The notes under the pieces: generated by a model
Seen by the model: only the letters and a program-made list of their open reading frames with translations
Told to the model about the DNA's origin: nothing
The model's database searches: none
Position numbers and translations under genes: made by a program
Assembly (NCBI GenBank): GCA_038318895.1
Contig: JBBQCS010000024.1
Span: 1 to 37,585, forward strand
Origin: UBA11222 sp030652895
GTDB lineage: Bacteria; Pseudomonadota; Alphaproteobacteria; UBA11222
Reading direction: 5' to 3'
Length of the DNA stretch: 37,585 bases
Shown here: positions 1 through 6,410 of the stretch, in pieces
Layout of the letters: each line of letters opens with the position of its first letter
Position numbering within the stretch: the stretch's first letter is position 1

Positions 1-407
1 CCATCCCCGATTTTCTTGACCTGGACCGGGCCAGTGTGAATTGGGAAATAGTGATATTTATACTCCGTATCATATTGATAAACGATCCGGCCGGACTCCA
101 CCTCGGTGATGCGAAGTTTTTCGGCGGTGGCGCCTTTTATCAGCATCACCATGTTGCGCGCCGACGCAATATGCTGCCCGGCGACGTCAACTTGTTTCAT
201 CGCCAGGGCGACGCGCGCATAATTGACATGCTCCACAAAACTGGCAGCCGCCACGCGCGGATCAACCACTTCTGCATTAGTGATTGGACCACCAGCAGAT
301 TTCATGGTGTCCGTAGTGATGTTATCGGCTGCTTGAACGAAAGGGGAAAAGCCAAGCATTAGTCCCGTGCTCAGCACGGTGCTCATCAGAAGTTTGCGAG
401 TGTTCAT
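1..407 (-). CDS. Secreted YfdX-like protein, C-terminus cut off by the window edge
   Basis: The reading frame opens at ATG 407 on the minus strand and runs off the left edge without a stop, so about 135 residues are visible. Residues 1-25 form a signal peptide (MNTRKLLMST start, hydrophobic core, cut near VQA-AD). The mature part has a helical stretch (FVEHVNYARVALAM, then QHIASARNMVML) followed by YFPIHTG. That order resembles the YfdX family of small periplasmic proteins linked to acid or antibiotic stress in enterobacteria; the family call is inference. AAAGAGAAC lies just before the start. It sits 32 bp behind the 90-residue protein gene and is probably the last visible member of the small-protein operon starting near 1650. 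Confidence 0.6.
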   Translation of the reverse strand, partial: MNTRKLLMSTVLSTGLMLGFSPFVQAADNITTDTMKSAGGPITNAEVVDPRVAAASFVEHVNYARVALAMKQVDVAGQHIASARNMVMLIKGATAEKLRITEVESGRIVYQYDTEYKYHYFPIHTGPVQVKKIGD

Positions 408-439
408 TTTGTTCTCTTTGTAGTTGGGGTTAAGTTTCA

Positions 440-712
440 CTATTGCTGGTTGGTCGATTTTCTAATGTCGTCGCCGACATCATTGACCGCATCTTTAAGC
501 TTTTCGCCTGGTGTGCGGTCTTCCAGTTGCCGCACGGCTTTATCGACGCCGTTAGGCAATTCATTGATGGCGTCGCCGATTTTATCTCCGGTGCTGCGCT
601 GATCCGGGGCATTCAGAATGTAGTAGCCACCGATACCGACAGCGATGGCCAGCGCGGCCATCACCAGATATTTTCCCTGGAATGGATTTGAGGCAGGTGT
701 GAGTAGGTTCAT
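440..712 (-). CDS. Small membrane-anchored protein of unknown function
   Basis: A 90-residue protein. After a short polar start come NPFQGKYLVMAAL and one hydrophobic segment (about residues 15-34). The rest is charged and amphipathic (DKIGDAINELPNGVDKAV, then GEKLKDAVNDVGDD), which suggests a soluble helical tail outside the membrane. I do not recognise a named family; the tail has the look of small stress-associated proteins. Its N-terminus closely resembles that of the neighbouring 137-residue protein (FQGK-x-L-x-MAA), so the two may share a membrane anchor of common origin. The ribosome-binding site is weak (GAAAG). It lies 82 bp after the 137-residue gene and 32 bp before the YfdX-like gene, consistent with one operon. 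Confidence 0.6.
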   Translation of the reverse strand: MNLLTPASNPFQGKYLVMAALAIAVGIGGYYILNAPDQRSTGDKIGDAINELPNGVDKAVRQLEDRTPGEKLKDAVNDVGDDIRKSTNQQ

Positions 713-794
713 GGGATCAGACTTTCAAAAAGGTTTCGAAGACTTTGCTGCATTCAACTATTAACGGCATTGGCCGTTTTTTTTCGGCGCGGGG

Positions 795-1208
795 TCAGGC
801 CGGTTGCGTGCGGAACAGGCAAGTGTTGTGAATTTTCGCAACTATGCTTGATGATGAAGGGCCTGCTGGCCGGGTGCCCGCATTGCTGGCATTGCGCGAG
901 AATTCCTCCAGACCTTCATTCCATTCAATGCGCTCAAATCCCTCGTCCATCAGTGGCGCCGCCCCCTCATCATTCAGAAGTTCTGGCTCATCGCCAAATA
1001 GCATATTATTCTGTATACAGATTATTTTTGGCGCAGTGCGCGGAACACGCACCACGATGTTCTGTACAGGATTTGATTGAGCATAGATTTCGGGTTCATT
1101 ACCCGCGCTGCGTATTTCCCGGTCTATCAGAGAGAAGAAACCATCCATGCCGATAAACACGGCCACGGCGGCCATCGCCAAAACTTTTCCCTGAAATTGT
1201 TCGCTCAT
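795..1208 (-). CDS. Hypothetical membrane-anchored protein with FQGK N-terminus
   Basis: A 137-residue frame that starts MSEQFQGKVLAMAAVAVF, giving one N-terminal membrane segment (about residues 8-27) much like that of the next gene downstream. The remainder is polar and acidic (for example LFGDEPELLNDEGAA) with no motif I can name. The last 30 residues are low-complexity (GPSSSS) and could be read-through after a small indel. The Shine-Dalgarno signal is poor. It follows the 53-residue gene by 32 bp. The shared anchor with the protein at 440-712 is the best reason to treat it as real. Confidence 0.45.
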   Translation of the reverse strand: MSEQFQGKVLAMAAVAVFIGMDGFFSLIDREIRSAGNEPEIYAQSNPVQNIVVRVPRTAPKIICIQNNMLFGDEPELLNDEGAAPLMDEGFERIEWNEGLEEFSRNASNAGTRPAGPSSSSIVAKIHNTCLFRTQPA

Positions 1209-1240
1209 GTTTTAGTTTCTTTCTAATAGAGGAGCGGCGT

Positions 1241-1402
1241 TTATTCTTGCAGATGCAGCGGCTTGTGGAAGAGTGTCGCGCTTTGCGTTTCGTGCAGGAT
1301 GAACTTCAGTTCTTCATCCAGATCTGAACTGTCAAACTCTCCGTCAATCAAAGGACAATTTTCGTGATAAACGGGTTTGATATGCGTGCGTTGCGTATCC
1401 AT
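1241..1402 (-). CDS. Small acidic protein, 53 residues, unknown function
   Basis: A short frame from ATG 1402 to TAA 1241, preceded by a very good ribosome-binding site (AAGGAG, seven bases before the start). The product is soluble, without a signal peptide or membrane segment, and acidic in the middle (DGEFDSSDLDEELKF). I do not recognise a family. The strong translation signal and its place between two other minus-strand genes with short gaps (20 bp and 32 bp) support it as a gene of the small-protein operon. No catalytic or metal-binding pattern is visible. Confidence 0.5.
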   Translation of the reverse strand: MDTQRTHIKPVYHENCPLIDGEFDSSDLDEELKFILHETQSATLFHKPLHLQE

Positions 1403-1422
1403 AACAATTCTCCTTGTGAGGG

Positions 1423-1650
1423 CTAAACAGGGGTAAGCGGACTAAATCTGGGACAGTTCACGCCATGTTTTAAGCAGTGCCTAGTTGGGGCGGAACAATG
1501 TCTTGACCCAGGTATCGGGCTTTGCGGCCTGGTTGTCACAAGAGGGTACGTCAGCCAATCGATCAGTCTGCCGAGTTTCGTTGTGGCACTTGATAGATCA
1601 GCGAGCGGGATAGCTTCATAATTATTGGAAAAGCCGATGATATGCTCCAT
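1423..1650 (-). CDS. Small hypothetical protein, first gene of the left operon
   Basis: A 75-residue frame from ATG 1650 with a near-perfect AGGAGG ribosome-binding site. The first 45 residues (MEHIIGFSNNYEAIPLADLS onward) look like an ordinary soluble protein. The last 25 are rich in Pro, Arg, His and Cys and may be out-of-frame sequence after an indel, so the true C-terminus is uncertain. No family recognised. It begins 41 bp downstream of the innermost box of the phased TAA array at 1691-1738 and would be the promoter-proximal gene of a run 1650-1402-1208-712-407. Confidence 0.45.
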   Translation of the reverse strand: MEHIIGFSNNYEAIPLADLSSATTKLGRLIDWLTYPLVTTRPQSPIPGSRHCSAPTRHCLKHGVNCPRFSPLTPV

Positions 1651-1690
1651 ACATCCTCCTGTGTGGTGATCATGATAAAATCACGATGGG

Positions 1691-1738
1691 CGTAAGGATG
1701 CTGCGGGCAATAGAATGATAGCCGTAAGGGGGAGATAA
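1691..1738 (-). promoter_or_regulatory. Phased TAA-box array 1, upstream of the 75-residue gene
   Basis: Written on the plus strand the boxes are CGTAA 1691-1695, CGTAA 1723-1727 and GATAA 1734-1738, at offsets 0, +32 and +43. In the direction of transcription the distal pair reads TTAT-N7-TTAC, then a single TTACG 32 bp further down. An AT-rich stretch (TTTTATCATG) lies about 18 bases after that. The sequence next to the proximal box, CGTAAGGATGCTGC, is identical to that in array 2. The binding factor is unknown. Confidence 0.6.
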
Positions 1739-1829
1739 GGGGGGCGTTGCCCTTGATTATTGTGCGTTTGGGAAGAAATCAAGCGCAAGCATCTTGTGTG
1801 TAGCAGCGTCATTTCGCGACTGGAGTGCG

Positions 1830-2027
1830 TTAGTTTTTGTCACCCAACGTGGAGTGCAAACCACCCCCGATAACAGCAGCAATTCCGATGGTATAGAACC
1901 ACATCGTCTCGTTGCTATAGTGACCGGTATATTCTTCCAGGGGCGCATTCGCGGCGGCGTAGGCAAAACCAAGTAGCACGGCGCCGGTCACGAAAATGGC
2001 GGCGCCAAGTATCCGATTCATTTCCAT
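1830..2027 (-). CDS. DUF3185-like small membrane protein
   Basis: A 65-residue protein with two predicted membrane helices: about residues 4-24 (NRILGAAIFVTGAVLLGFAY) and 44-57 (FYTIGIAAVIGGG). They are joined by a short polar loop containing NETMWF. This layout and the N-R-I-x-G start fit the DUF3185 family of small inner-membrane proteins, whose function is not known. GGGA lies eight bases before ATG 2027. The start overlaps the end of the upstream gene by 10 bp, so the two are translationally linked. It is the last gene of the short operon that begins at 2635. Confidence 0.65.
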   Translation of the reverse strand: MEMNRILGAAIFVTGAVLLGFAYAAANAPLEEYTGHYSNETMWFYTIGIAAVIGGGLHSTLGDKN

Positions 2028-2356
2028 GTGCGATTTCCCGCTGGTTGATAGCTGTCAATAGGGCTGGCGTGAACGTTCTGGAGGTGAGAGGCATTGCCGC
2101 TAATTTTCCCGGATATGTTTTTGTGTTTGGGCGGGTCCGTATAGCCGGTTATTTGACCGGCTATCTGCATTGTTTCGAAGACTATCTCCATAAACCCGAC
2201 ATGGTCGATAACAGGGGTTTCTCCCTGAGTGGTGATCATGCCGTTATTGACCAATTCGGTTGCCGTCTCCCGGCCCGATATGGCAGCGCTAGCGGCAACC
2301 GATGTAGCCAGCACAAGCGCCGCCACAATGCTCCGCATTAGAATTGAATTTGGCAT
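2018..2356 (-). CDS. Small secreted hypothetical protein
   Basis: The frame is open from ATG 2368, which touches the stop of the preceding gene (TAGATG). I prefer ATG 2356 because it has GGGAT before it and gives a clean signal peptide (MPNSILMRSIVAALVLATSV, cut after ASA). That leaves about 90 mature residues, including VDHV-like and ETMQIAGQITGY segments without a recognised domain. The C-terminal third is rich in Lys, His, Asn and Gln. It overlaps the DUF3185-like gene by 10 bp. The function is unknown; export to the periplasm is the only inference the sequence supports. Confidence 0.55.
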   Translation of the reverse strand: MPNSILMRSIVAALVLATSVAASAAISGRETATELVNNGMITTQGETPVIDHVGFMEIVFETMQIAGQITGYTDPPKHKNISGKISGNASHLQNVHASPIDSYQPAGNRTWK

Positions 2357-2368
2357 TTGATATCCCAT

Positions 2369-2635
2369 CTAGACTTGAGGCAGCCCACGCCGGGCGCGTG
2401 CATTGAAGAATATTTTTTCGACACGCTGCGTTAGTTGGAAATGCGCATATACTTTTGCAGTTTCTTCCTCGTTCAGAGGAGGACCACCTTCATTCTCCAT
2501 TCGAAGAAGTTCACGGCCCGCGAAACGCAATTTTTGCTGAATGTCATTTAGTGTGGCGGGATCTGATTCCCAGGCCGGTGAATTGTCCAGCGGGACATTT
2601 TGATAAATGCCGGTAGGTACGCTAAAACTTTCCAT
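2369..2635 (-). CDS. Small soluble hypothetical protein, 88 residues
   Basis: The frame can also begin at an upstream GTG (2638), but AAGGAG is spaced eight bases before ATG 2635, so I use the ATG. The product has no signal peptide. It is mostly helical and charged (LNDIQQKLRFAGRELLRMEN, then EEETAKVYAHFQL and RVEKIFFNARARRG). No named family is visible. It is the first gene of a three-gene run with the secreted protein and the DUF3185-like protein. It lies 45 bp downstream of the proximal box of phased array 2, so it is likely co-regulated with the other small-protein units. Confidence 0.6.
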   Translation of the reverse strand: MESFSVPTGIYQNVPLDNSPAWESDPATLNDIQQKLRFAGRELLRMENEGGPPLNEEETAKVYAHFQLTQRVEKIFFNARARRGLPQV

Positions 2636-2679
2636 CACAGATTCTCCTTACATGACGATCTCTATCCAATCATCACGAA

Positions 2680-2727
2680 CGTAAGGATGCTGCAGGAATA
2701 TGATGCGGTGGCATAAGGCGAATGTAA
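2680..2727 (-). promoter_or_regulatory. Phased TAA-box array 2, upstream of the 88-residue gene
   Basis: Plus-strand boxes are CGTAA 2680-2684, CATAA 2712-2716 and TGTAA 2723-2727 (offsets 0, +32, +43). In transcription order this reads TTAC-N7-TTAT, then TTACG. The AT-rich element GATTGGATAGAGATC begins 13 bases after the start of TTACG, in the same register as in arrays 1 and 3. Confidence 0.6.
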
Positions 2728-2745
2728 GGACGAATTTATGGCCCG

Positions 2746-3921
2746 TTATTTCCCCAACAACTCGCCGATGGGTTTTAAGTCGTCCACGCGGTCGCACACG
2801 GCCTTGATCGTCATCAGGATGGGTATGCCCAGCAGCAACCCCCACACGCCCCATAACCATCCCCAGAACAGCACGCCTGCGAAAATCGCCACGGCGTTCA
2901 TCTGGCTTGCCCGGCTGGTAAGCCAGGGCGTCAGCAACAACCCCTCAAGATTGGTGATGACCAGTGCTAGCCCGGATACCCAGATCGCCATGCCGAAAGT
3001 TCCGAATTGCAAAAAAGCGACCAGCGCAATGCCAATGGTGACGATGATCGCCCCAATATAGGGGATAATATTGAATATCGCGGCAGCGATCCCCCAGATG
3101 GCGGCATGTTCCAAGCCGATCCAGAGAAACACCAACCAGGTAACCACCCCTACAACAAAACTGGTGAATAGCTGCACCAGCAGATAATTCTGAATCTGGT
3201 TGGTGATTTCATCCATTGCCTGGAGTGTAATTTTCTTCCTCGCAAAGGTTGGGCCGTTAATCTTGACAATTTTGCGCCGAAAACCGTCGCCGGAAACCAG
3301 CAGGAAATACGCCAGAAATATAACGATAGTAACCTGCCCCGCCACCCCGGCCGCGCCCATCATTCCAGCCCAAAGATGGTCCTGAATGCTGAATTTGGGT
3401 TTTTCTATCTGTACCCGGGTCACGCCTTTGGGGGCGGTTGGTTCTGTGACTGGAATGTTGCGCGCCGCCTGTTCCAGATCCGAAGTGGCGTTTTGCATTT
3501 TGCGCATTGCGCTGTTGGACGCGCCCTGTTCCGTGCGCAACGCCTTGCGGAACTTGTCCACGGCGTCAGGCAGGCTCTCAACTGTCGCCACGGCCTGGTC
3601 GCTCAGTGAATATGCCAGAAAGCCAATGCTCCCGACGATGCCGGTCAATAAAATGGCGGCCCCAAGTGCGCGGGGAATCCTGCATTTTTGCATCATTTTG
3701 ACGAGTGGGGAAAGCGCATAACTGATCATCACGCCAAACATCAGCGGGATGAAAAAAGCGCGCGCCCAATATAGCATGAAGACAGCGCCAAGCACGGCGA
3801 GCACTGTGAGCGAAAGGCGGTTGGGCGCCCGCTCCCGGATAATTTCCATTTGGGGTGTGCTCGCGTTCTGCCCGTTTTCCGGCAGCTTCGTCTGAACAGA
3901 TGATTCCAATGTATTGTTCAA
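2746..3921 (-). CDS. AI-2E family transporter (PerM/YdiK-like permease)
   Basis: A 391-residue polytopic inner-membrane protein. Hydrophobic segments occur near residues 36-75 (paired, with YWARAFFIPLMFGVMISYAL), 85-105, 195-215 and 255-370. A long soluble loop (about residues 110-190) lies between the N-terminal pair and the rest. The C-terminal block has the family's typical features: NIIPYIGAIIVTIGIALVAF, then GLLLTPWLTSRASQMN and FWGWLWGVWGLLLGIPILM. Family members export small molecules such as autoinducer-2 or act as Na+/H+ antiporters; the substrate cannot be told here. The start is TTG 3921 behind GGGGGA; the first internal ATG (3849) has no ribosome-binding site. It is a single-gene unit behind phased array 3. 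Confidence 0.85.
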   Translation of the reverse strand: MNNTLESSVQTKLPENGQNASTPQMEIIRERAPNRLSLTVLAVLGAVFMLYWARAFFIPLMFGVMISYALSPLVKMMQKCRIPRALGAAILLTGIVGSIGFLAYSLSDQAVATVESLPDAVDKFRKALRTEQGASNSAMRKMQNATSDLEQAARNIPVTEPTAPKGVTRVQIEKPKFSIQDHLWAGMMGAAGVAGQVTIVIFLAYFLLVSGDGFRRKIVKINGPTFARKKITLQAMDEITNQIQNYLLVQLFTSFVVGVVTWLVFLWIGLEHAAIWGIAAAIFNIIPYIGAIIVTIGIALVAFLQFGTFGMAIWVSGLALVITNLEGLLLTPWLTSRASQMNAVAIFAGVLFWGWLWGVWGLLLGIPILMTIKAVCDRVDDLKPIGELLGK

Positions 3922-3964
3922 ATCAAATCCCCCACTGCGATGATTTTTATCTAATCATCCAGCG

Positions 3965-4012
3965 CGTAATAAAGATACAGAGAAAGGAATTAGGAGCGTA
4001 AGCGCAATATAA
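3965..4012 (-). promoter_or_regulatory. Phased TAA-box array 3, upstream of the AI-2E permease
   Basis: Plus-strand boxes are CGTAA 3965-3969, CGTAA 3997-4001 and TATAA 4008-4012 (offsets 0, +32, +43). In transcription order: TTAT-N7-TTAC, then TTACG 32 bp later. GATTAGATAAAAATC follows in the same register as in array 2, a possible -10 region. Confidence 0.6.
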
Positions 4013-4018
4013 AGCTAC

Positions 4019-4414
4019 TCAATCTGTGTTTGAGACTTTCGCCAGTTCGGCGAGCTTTTTCTTCAGAATATCGGGACGGATGGGTTTGCTGATATAATCG
4101 TCCATTCCCGCCGCCAGGCAGCGTTCACGGTCCCCCGCCAGCGCCTGGGCGGTAACGGCAATGATGGTGTTGCGGTAACCCTTTTCGCGTTCCAGTTTGC
4201 GGATGATATTCATCGCTTCAAATCCATCCATGCCGGGCATCTGGACATCCATCAGAATAGCCATGAACGGCTTGCTTGCCGCATCTACTTTTTCGATAGC
4301 TTCCAGCCCGCAGCAAGCGGTGTCCACCGTATACCCCAGATGTTCAAGCATCAGGGTGCCGACGAGAACGCTGGCGGGATAATCCTCAACCAGAAGAACA
4401 GAGGGTAAGCGCAT
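4019..4414 (-). CDS. Single-domain response regulator (receiver only)
   Basis: A 131-residue CheY-like receiver with no output domain. The acidic pocket is E10/D11 (LVEDY), the phosphoacceptor is D56 (ILMDVQMPGMDG), the switch threonine is T88 (AVTAQAL) and the conserved lysine is K110 (ISKPIRP). All key residues are present, so it should be phosphorylatable. The MDVQMPGMDGFEA form is typical of receivers that serve hybrid histidine kinases. No kinase is encoded in this window, so its partner is elsewhere. GAAGG precedes ATG 4414. It lies 18 bp after the stop of the 23-residue hydrophobic peptide and is probably translated from the same mRNA, under phased array 4. Confidence 0.85.
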   Translation of the reverse strand: MRLPSVLLVEDYPASVLVGTLMLEHLGYTVDTACCGLEAIEKVDAASKPFMAILMDVQMPGMDGFEAMNIIRKLEREKGYRNTIIAVTAQALAGDRERCLAAGMDDYISKPIRPDILKKKLAELAKVSNTD

Positions 4415-4432
4415 GTCAATACCTTCTTATCG

Positions 4433-4504
4433 TTAGAATAACAGGATATACAAAATTATAATGGGGATAGGGATACCAATTGCCCACATGATGAGACTGC
4501 GCAT
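4433..4504 (-). CDS. 23-residue hydrophobic peptide before the response regulator
   Basis: A frame from ATG 4504 to TAA 4433 encodes MRSLIMWAIGIPIPIIILYI plus LLF. A good AAGGA lies six bases before the start. An in-frame ATG at 4510 is possible but has worse spacing. The peptide is one membrane helix with a Pro-Ile-Pro kink (GIPIPIII) and a single positive charge at the N-terminus, so it should sit N-in in the inner membrane. I recall similar very short GIPIPIII peptides in other alphaproteobacterial genomes, but cannot verify this here. It is 18 bp ahead of the response regulator, and the pair follows phased array 4. Confidence 0.55.
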   Translation of the reverse strand: MRSLIMWAIGIPIPIIILYILLF

Positions 4505-4565
4505 AGACATTCCTTTCATACCTGAATTTTTGAACGACACATCCATTATTAAATGGGTGTTTCAG

Positions 4566-4614
4566 CATAAGAAACCAATACGGCTATGGTTGTGGCGGTA
4601 TAAAGGGGGCGTAA
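4566..4614 (-). promoter_or_regulatory. Phased TAA-box array 4 (one-base variant)
   Basis: Plus-strand boxes are CATAA 4566-4570, TATAA 4599-4603 and CGTAA 4610-4614. The distal pair keeps the 11-bp step (TTAC-N7-TTAT in transcription order), but the proximal box is one base further away (offsets +33 and +44). An AT-rich TTTAATAAT follows the proximal box with the same one-base shift. It lies 62 bp upstream of the 23-residue peptide gene. Confidence 0.45.
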
Positions 4615-4639
4615 TGAAGGTCGGATGGCGCTCCTCTGG

Positions 4640-5641
4640 TCAAAACCGGTGAGAAAGCGTAAGCGCGCCAAATGCTGGCTTGCGCCGCTGAGTGGTGTAT
4701 TCCTTGGTCAGCAGGACGTGTGTGTAAGACAGCCGCGTTTGCCCATAGGTCACGGCCGCGCCCAGTTGCAGGCTGTTCACCAGCTTTTTCTTATTTACAT
4801 GTGGGCTATCCTTGAACGTATTGCCATCCAGAAAAATATTCTGCGCCACGGCGCGCGCGTCGACTGTTGTAAAGAGATAGCCACTCATCGTTTTTGTAGG
4901 GATAAAAAAATCCGACCCAGGCAGGCTTGGGCGGATGCGTGGTGGCCCATAGTCAGCAGGCAGGTCGTAACCCAGACGAAGCGTCGCGCCAACGGAACCG
5001 TCCGTATTCACATTACCCAGATTAAAACCTACATGCGGGGTAAAATCCGTACCCAGACCAAAGGGTGAATATTCATATATTTTTCGCCATTTCCGTTCAT
5101 AGGTCAGAATGACGCCAGGTTCATTTTTAAGTTGGCTGTCCCACCCCTTTGGCTGCGGGCTATTCGTGATGTGATGAACAAATTTCTGGGTTTGCTCGGC
5201 AAAGGCCAGAGGACCAACGACGCCCACGGTCAACATCACATTATTCAGTGTATTCCCCGTATCCGTCACCATGCCAACCGAACCATAAAGCCACCCGGCA
5301 TAGGGATGATCACGGGGATCCGGAGTTCGGCGGCCAATATCTTCGGGGGCAAACATGCTTTGTCCGGCAGCAATGCTGATACGCTTGTTGCCATCGTCAG
5401 CAAGCGGCAGTCGGCGCGCGATGGAACGCGCCCATCCGGGCACGTGTTCTTCCGAGGAAAGCCATGAAAATCGAATGCCATTGGTATAATCGCGATCCGC
5501 CCCGGCAAAAATATCATTTTCAATGACTACATTAAAAATGCCCTTGTCGTCTTCGATCACCCTTTCTTCAGCTGCCAGAACGGAGGCGGTGATTGCCAGA
5601 AAACAGGTCGCGGAAACAAAGGCCCATTGAAAAATATTCAT
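4640..5641 (-). CDS. LpxR-like lipid A 3'-O-deacylase family protein (DUF2219)
   Basis: 333 residues from ATG 5641. An upstream start at 5695 would put 18 residues before the signal peptide and is unlikely. Residues 1-23 are a signal peptide ending SVLAA. The mature protein shows the LpxR pattern of an outer-membrane beta barrel: ENDIFAGADRDYTNG (N42, D43, T53, N54), then HPYAGWLYGS, then a conserved region with FVHHIT (H156/H157) and GWDSQLKNEPG. It ends in an amphipathic strand, LTLSHRF. In Salmonella LpxR an Asn-Asp pair, a Thr and a His form the active site, and equivalents are visible here. The predicted role is removal of the 3'-acyloxyacyl group of lipid A. The stop lies 26 bp upstream of phased array 4. 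Confidence 0.8.
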   Translation of the reverse strand: MNIFQWAFVSATCFLAITASVLAAEERVIEDDKGIFNVVIENDIFAGADRDYTNGIRFSWLSSEEHVPGWARSIARRLPLADDGNKRISIAAGQSMFAPEDIGRRTPDPRDHPYAGWLYGSVGMVTDTGNTLNNVMLTVGVVGPLAFAEQTQKFVHHITNSPQPKGWDSQLKNEPGVILTYERKWRKIYEYSPFGLGTDFTPHVGFNLGNVNTDGSVGATLRLGYDLPADYGPPRIRPSLPGSDFFIPTKTMSGYLFTTVDARAVAQNIFLDGNTFKDSPHVNKKKLVNSLQLGAAVTYGQTRLSYTHVLLTKEYTTQRRKPAFGALTLSHRF

Positions 5642-5765
5642 ACAGATTGTTCTTTTCACGATGTCAAAAGTTAAAAAGCCCGGCGTCAGGAGCACGATTT
5701 CGTTTCGCGCGCAGTTGCCGCGATCTTCAAACCGCTCAAATTCTGACTGGCGAACCCCCAGTTAA

Positions 5766-5789
5766 GCAAGCACGCAAGCACGCAAGCAC
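5766..5789. repeat. Three tandem copies of an 8-bp unit
   Basis: GCAAGCAC occurs at 5766-5773, 5774-5781 and 5782-5789 without interruption. It lies in the 183-bp gap upstream of the LpxR-like gene. The copy number is too low and the unit too short for a CRISPR; it is a simple microsatellite-like repeat. Confidence 0.7.
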
Positions 5790-5824
5790 GGTATACAGGC
5801 GGGGCAGTGTAAGCTTCATTTTGT

Positions 5825-6157
5825 TCAACCATCTGATTGATCTGTGGTGCGCCACCTGACACCCGCGAATCCCGCCATACTGATCAACCCCCCTATAAAA
5901 AGAAGCGCCGATGCAGGCTTCAGAGCAGTCACCATGGCGTCTTCAATGAGGCCGAGGCCACTGGAATCGGTGTGATCATTTTTGAGCGTGTTGTGACGAG
6001 TGTTTGCCACCAAGGACGGGCCCATAACCGTGAAGCTTCCGGTTGCGCCCAGGAATGGTACGGCCAGCGCCGGGGAGGCGCCGTAGAGAAGCGCCGCGTA
6101 CGCACCTGCACGGGTCAGCAGGGCTGTGCGCCGCTGGTAAGTTCTAACTGGTTTCAT
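5825..6157 (-). CDS. Small exported protein with PEP-CTERM-like C-terminus
   Basis: About 110 residues from ATG 6157; a GTG start at 6199 would add 14 basic residues. An N-terminal signal segment (TRAGAYAALLYGASPALA) is followed by a short mature part. The end has the layout of an exosortase sorting signal: LKPASALLFIGGLISMAGF, then a basic tail (VRWR). The diagnostic Pro-Glu-Pro is replaced by Leu-Lys-Pro, so it is either a variant signal or a plain tail anchor. The next gene upstream on the same strand (ice-binding-like) has a canonical VPEP signal, and the two promoters share about 75 bp of similar sequence. No domain is recognised in the mature part. Confidence 0.5.
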   Translation of the reverse strand: MKPVRTYQRRTALLTRAGAYAALLYGASPALAVPFLGATGSFTVMGPSLVANTRHNTLKNDHTDSSGLGLIEDAMVTALKPASALLFIGGLISMAGFAGVRWRTTDQSDG

Positions 6158-6224
6158 TTCTAAAAGCGCCCGCTTACGCGATCTGCGAAGCGCGATCACT
6201 ATAACCAGAGGCTAAATTTTAAGG

Positions 6225-6272
6225 CGTAATGATGCGATGCAGGAAAATTTGCGGCGCATATTTTTTGCGTAA
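6225..6272 (-). promoter_or_regulatory. Phased TAA-box array 5, upstream of the PEP-CTERM-like gene
   Basis: Plus-strand boxes are CGTAA 6225-6229, CATAT 6257-6261 and CGTAA 6268-6272 (offsets 0, +32, +43). The whole element, including GCGCATATTTTTTGCGTAA and the flank GCTAAATTTTAAGGCGTAA, is closely repeated in array 6. Confidence 0.6.
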
Positions 6273-6293
6273 GGACAGCCGTCCCCGCAAACG

Positions 6294-6322
6294 AAAATGG
6301 CGGCCCAGAAGGCCGCCAAACA
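6294..6322 (-). terminator. Rho-independent terminator of the ice-binding-like gene
   Basis: An 8-bp perfect stem (TGGCGGCC 6298-6305 with GGCCGCCA 6311-6318) and a 5-base loop. On the minus strand it is followed by TTTT. It lies about 90 bp downstream of the stop at 6411. Confidence 0.7.
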
Positions 6323-6410
6323 ACTCAATTCCACATTACCGCTACGCCTATGAGGTCAGCCGGGAGGAGAAGTACGCGGCAAACTCTCACTGTGCATAAC
6401 GCGCATGCAG

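Noticed and set aside
5766..5789. Tandem GCAAGCAC units as a CRISPR or operator
   Set aside because: There are only three contiguous 8-bp copies with no spacers, and the pattern does not recur elsewhere.
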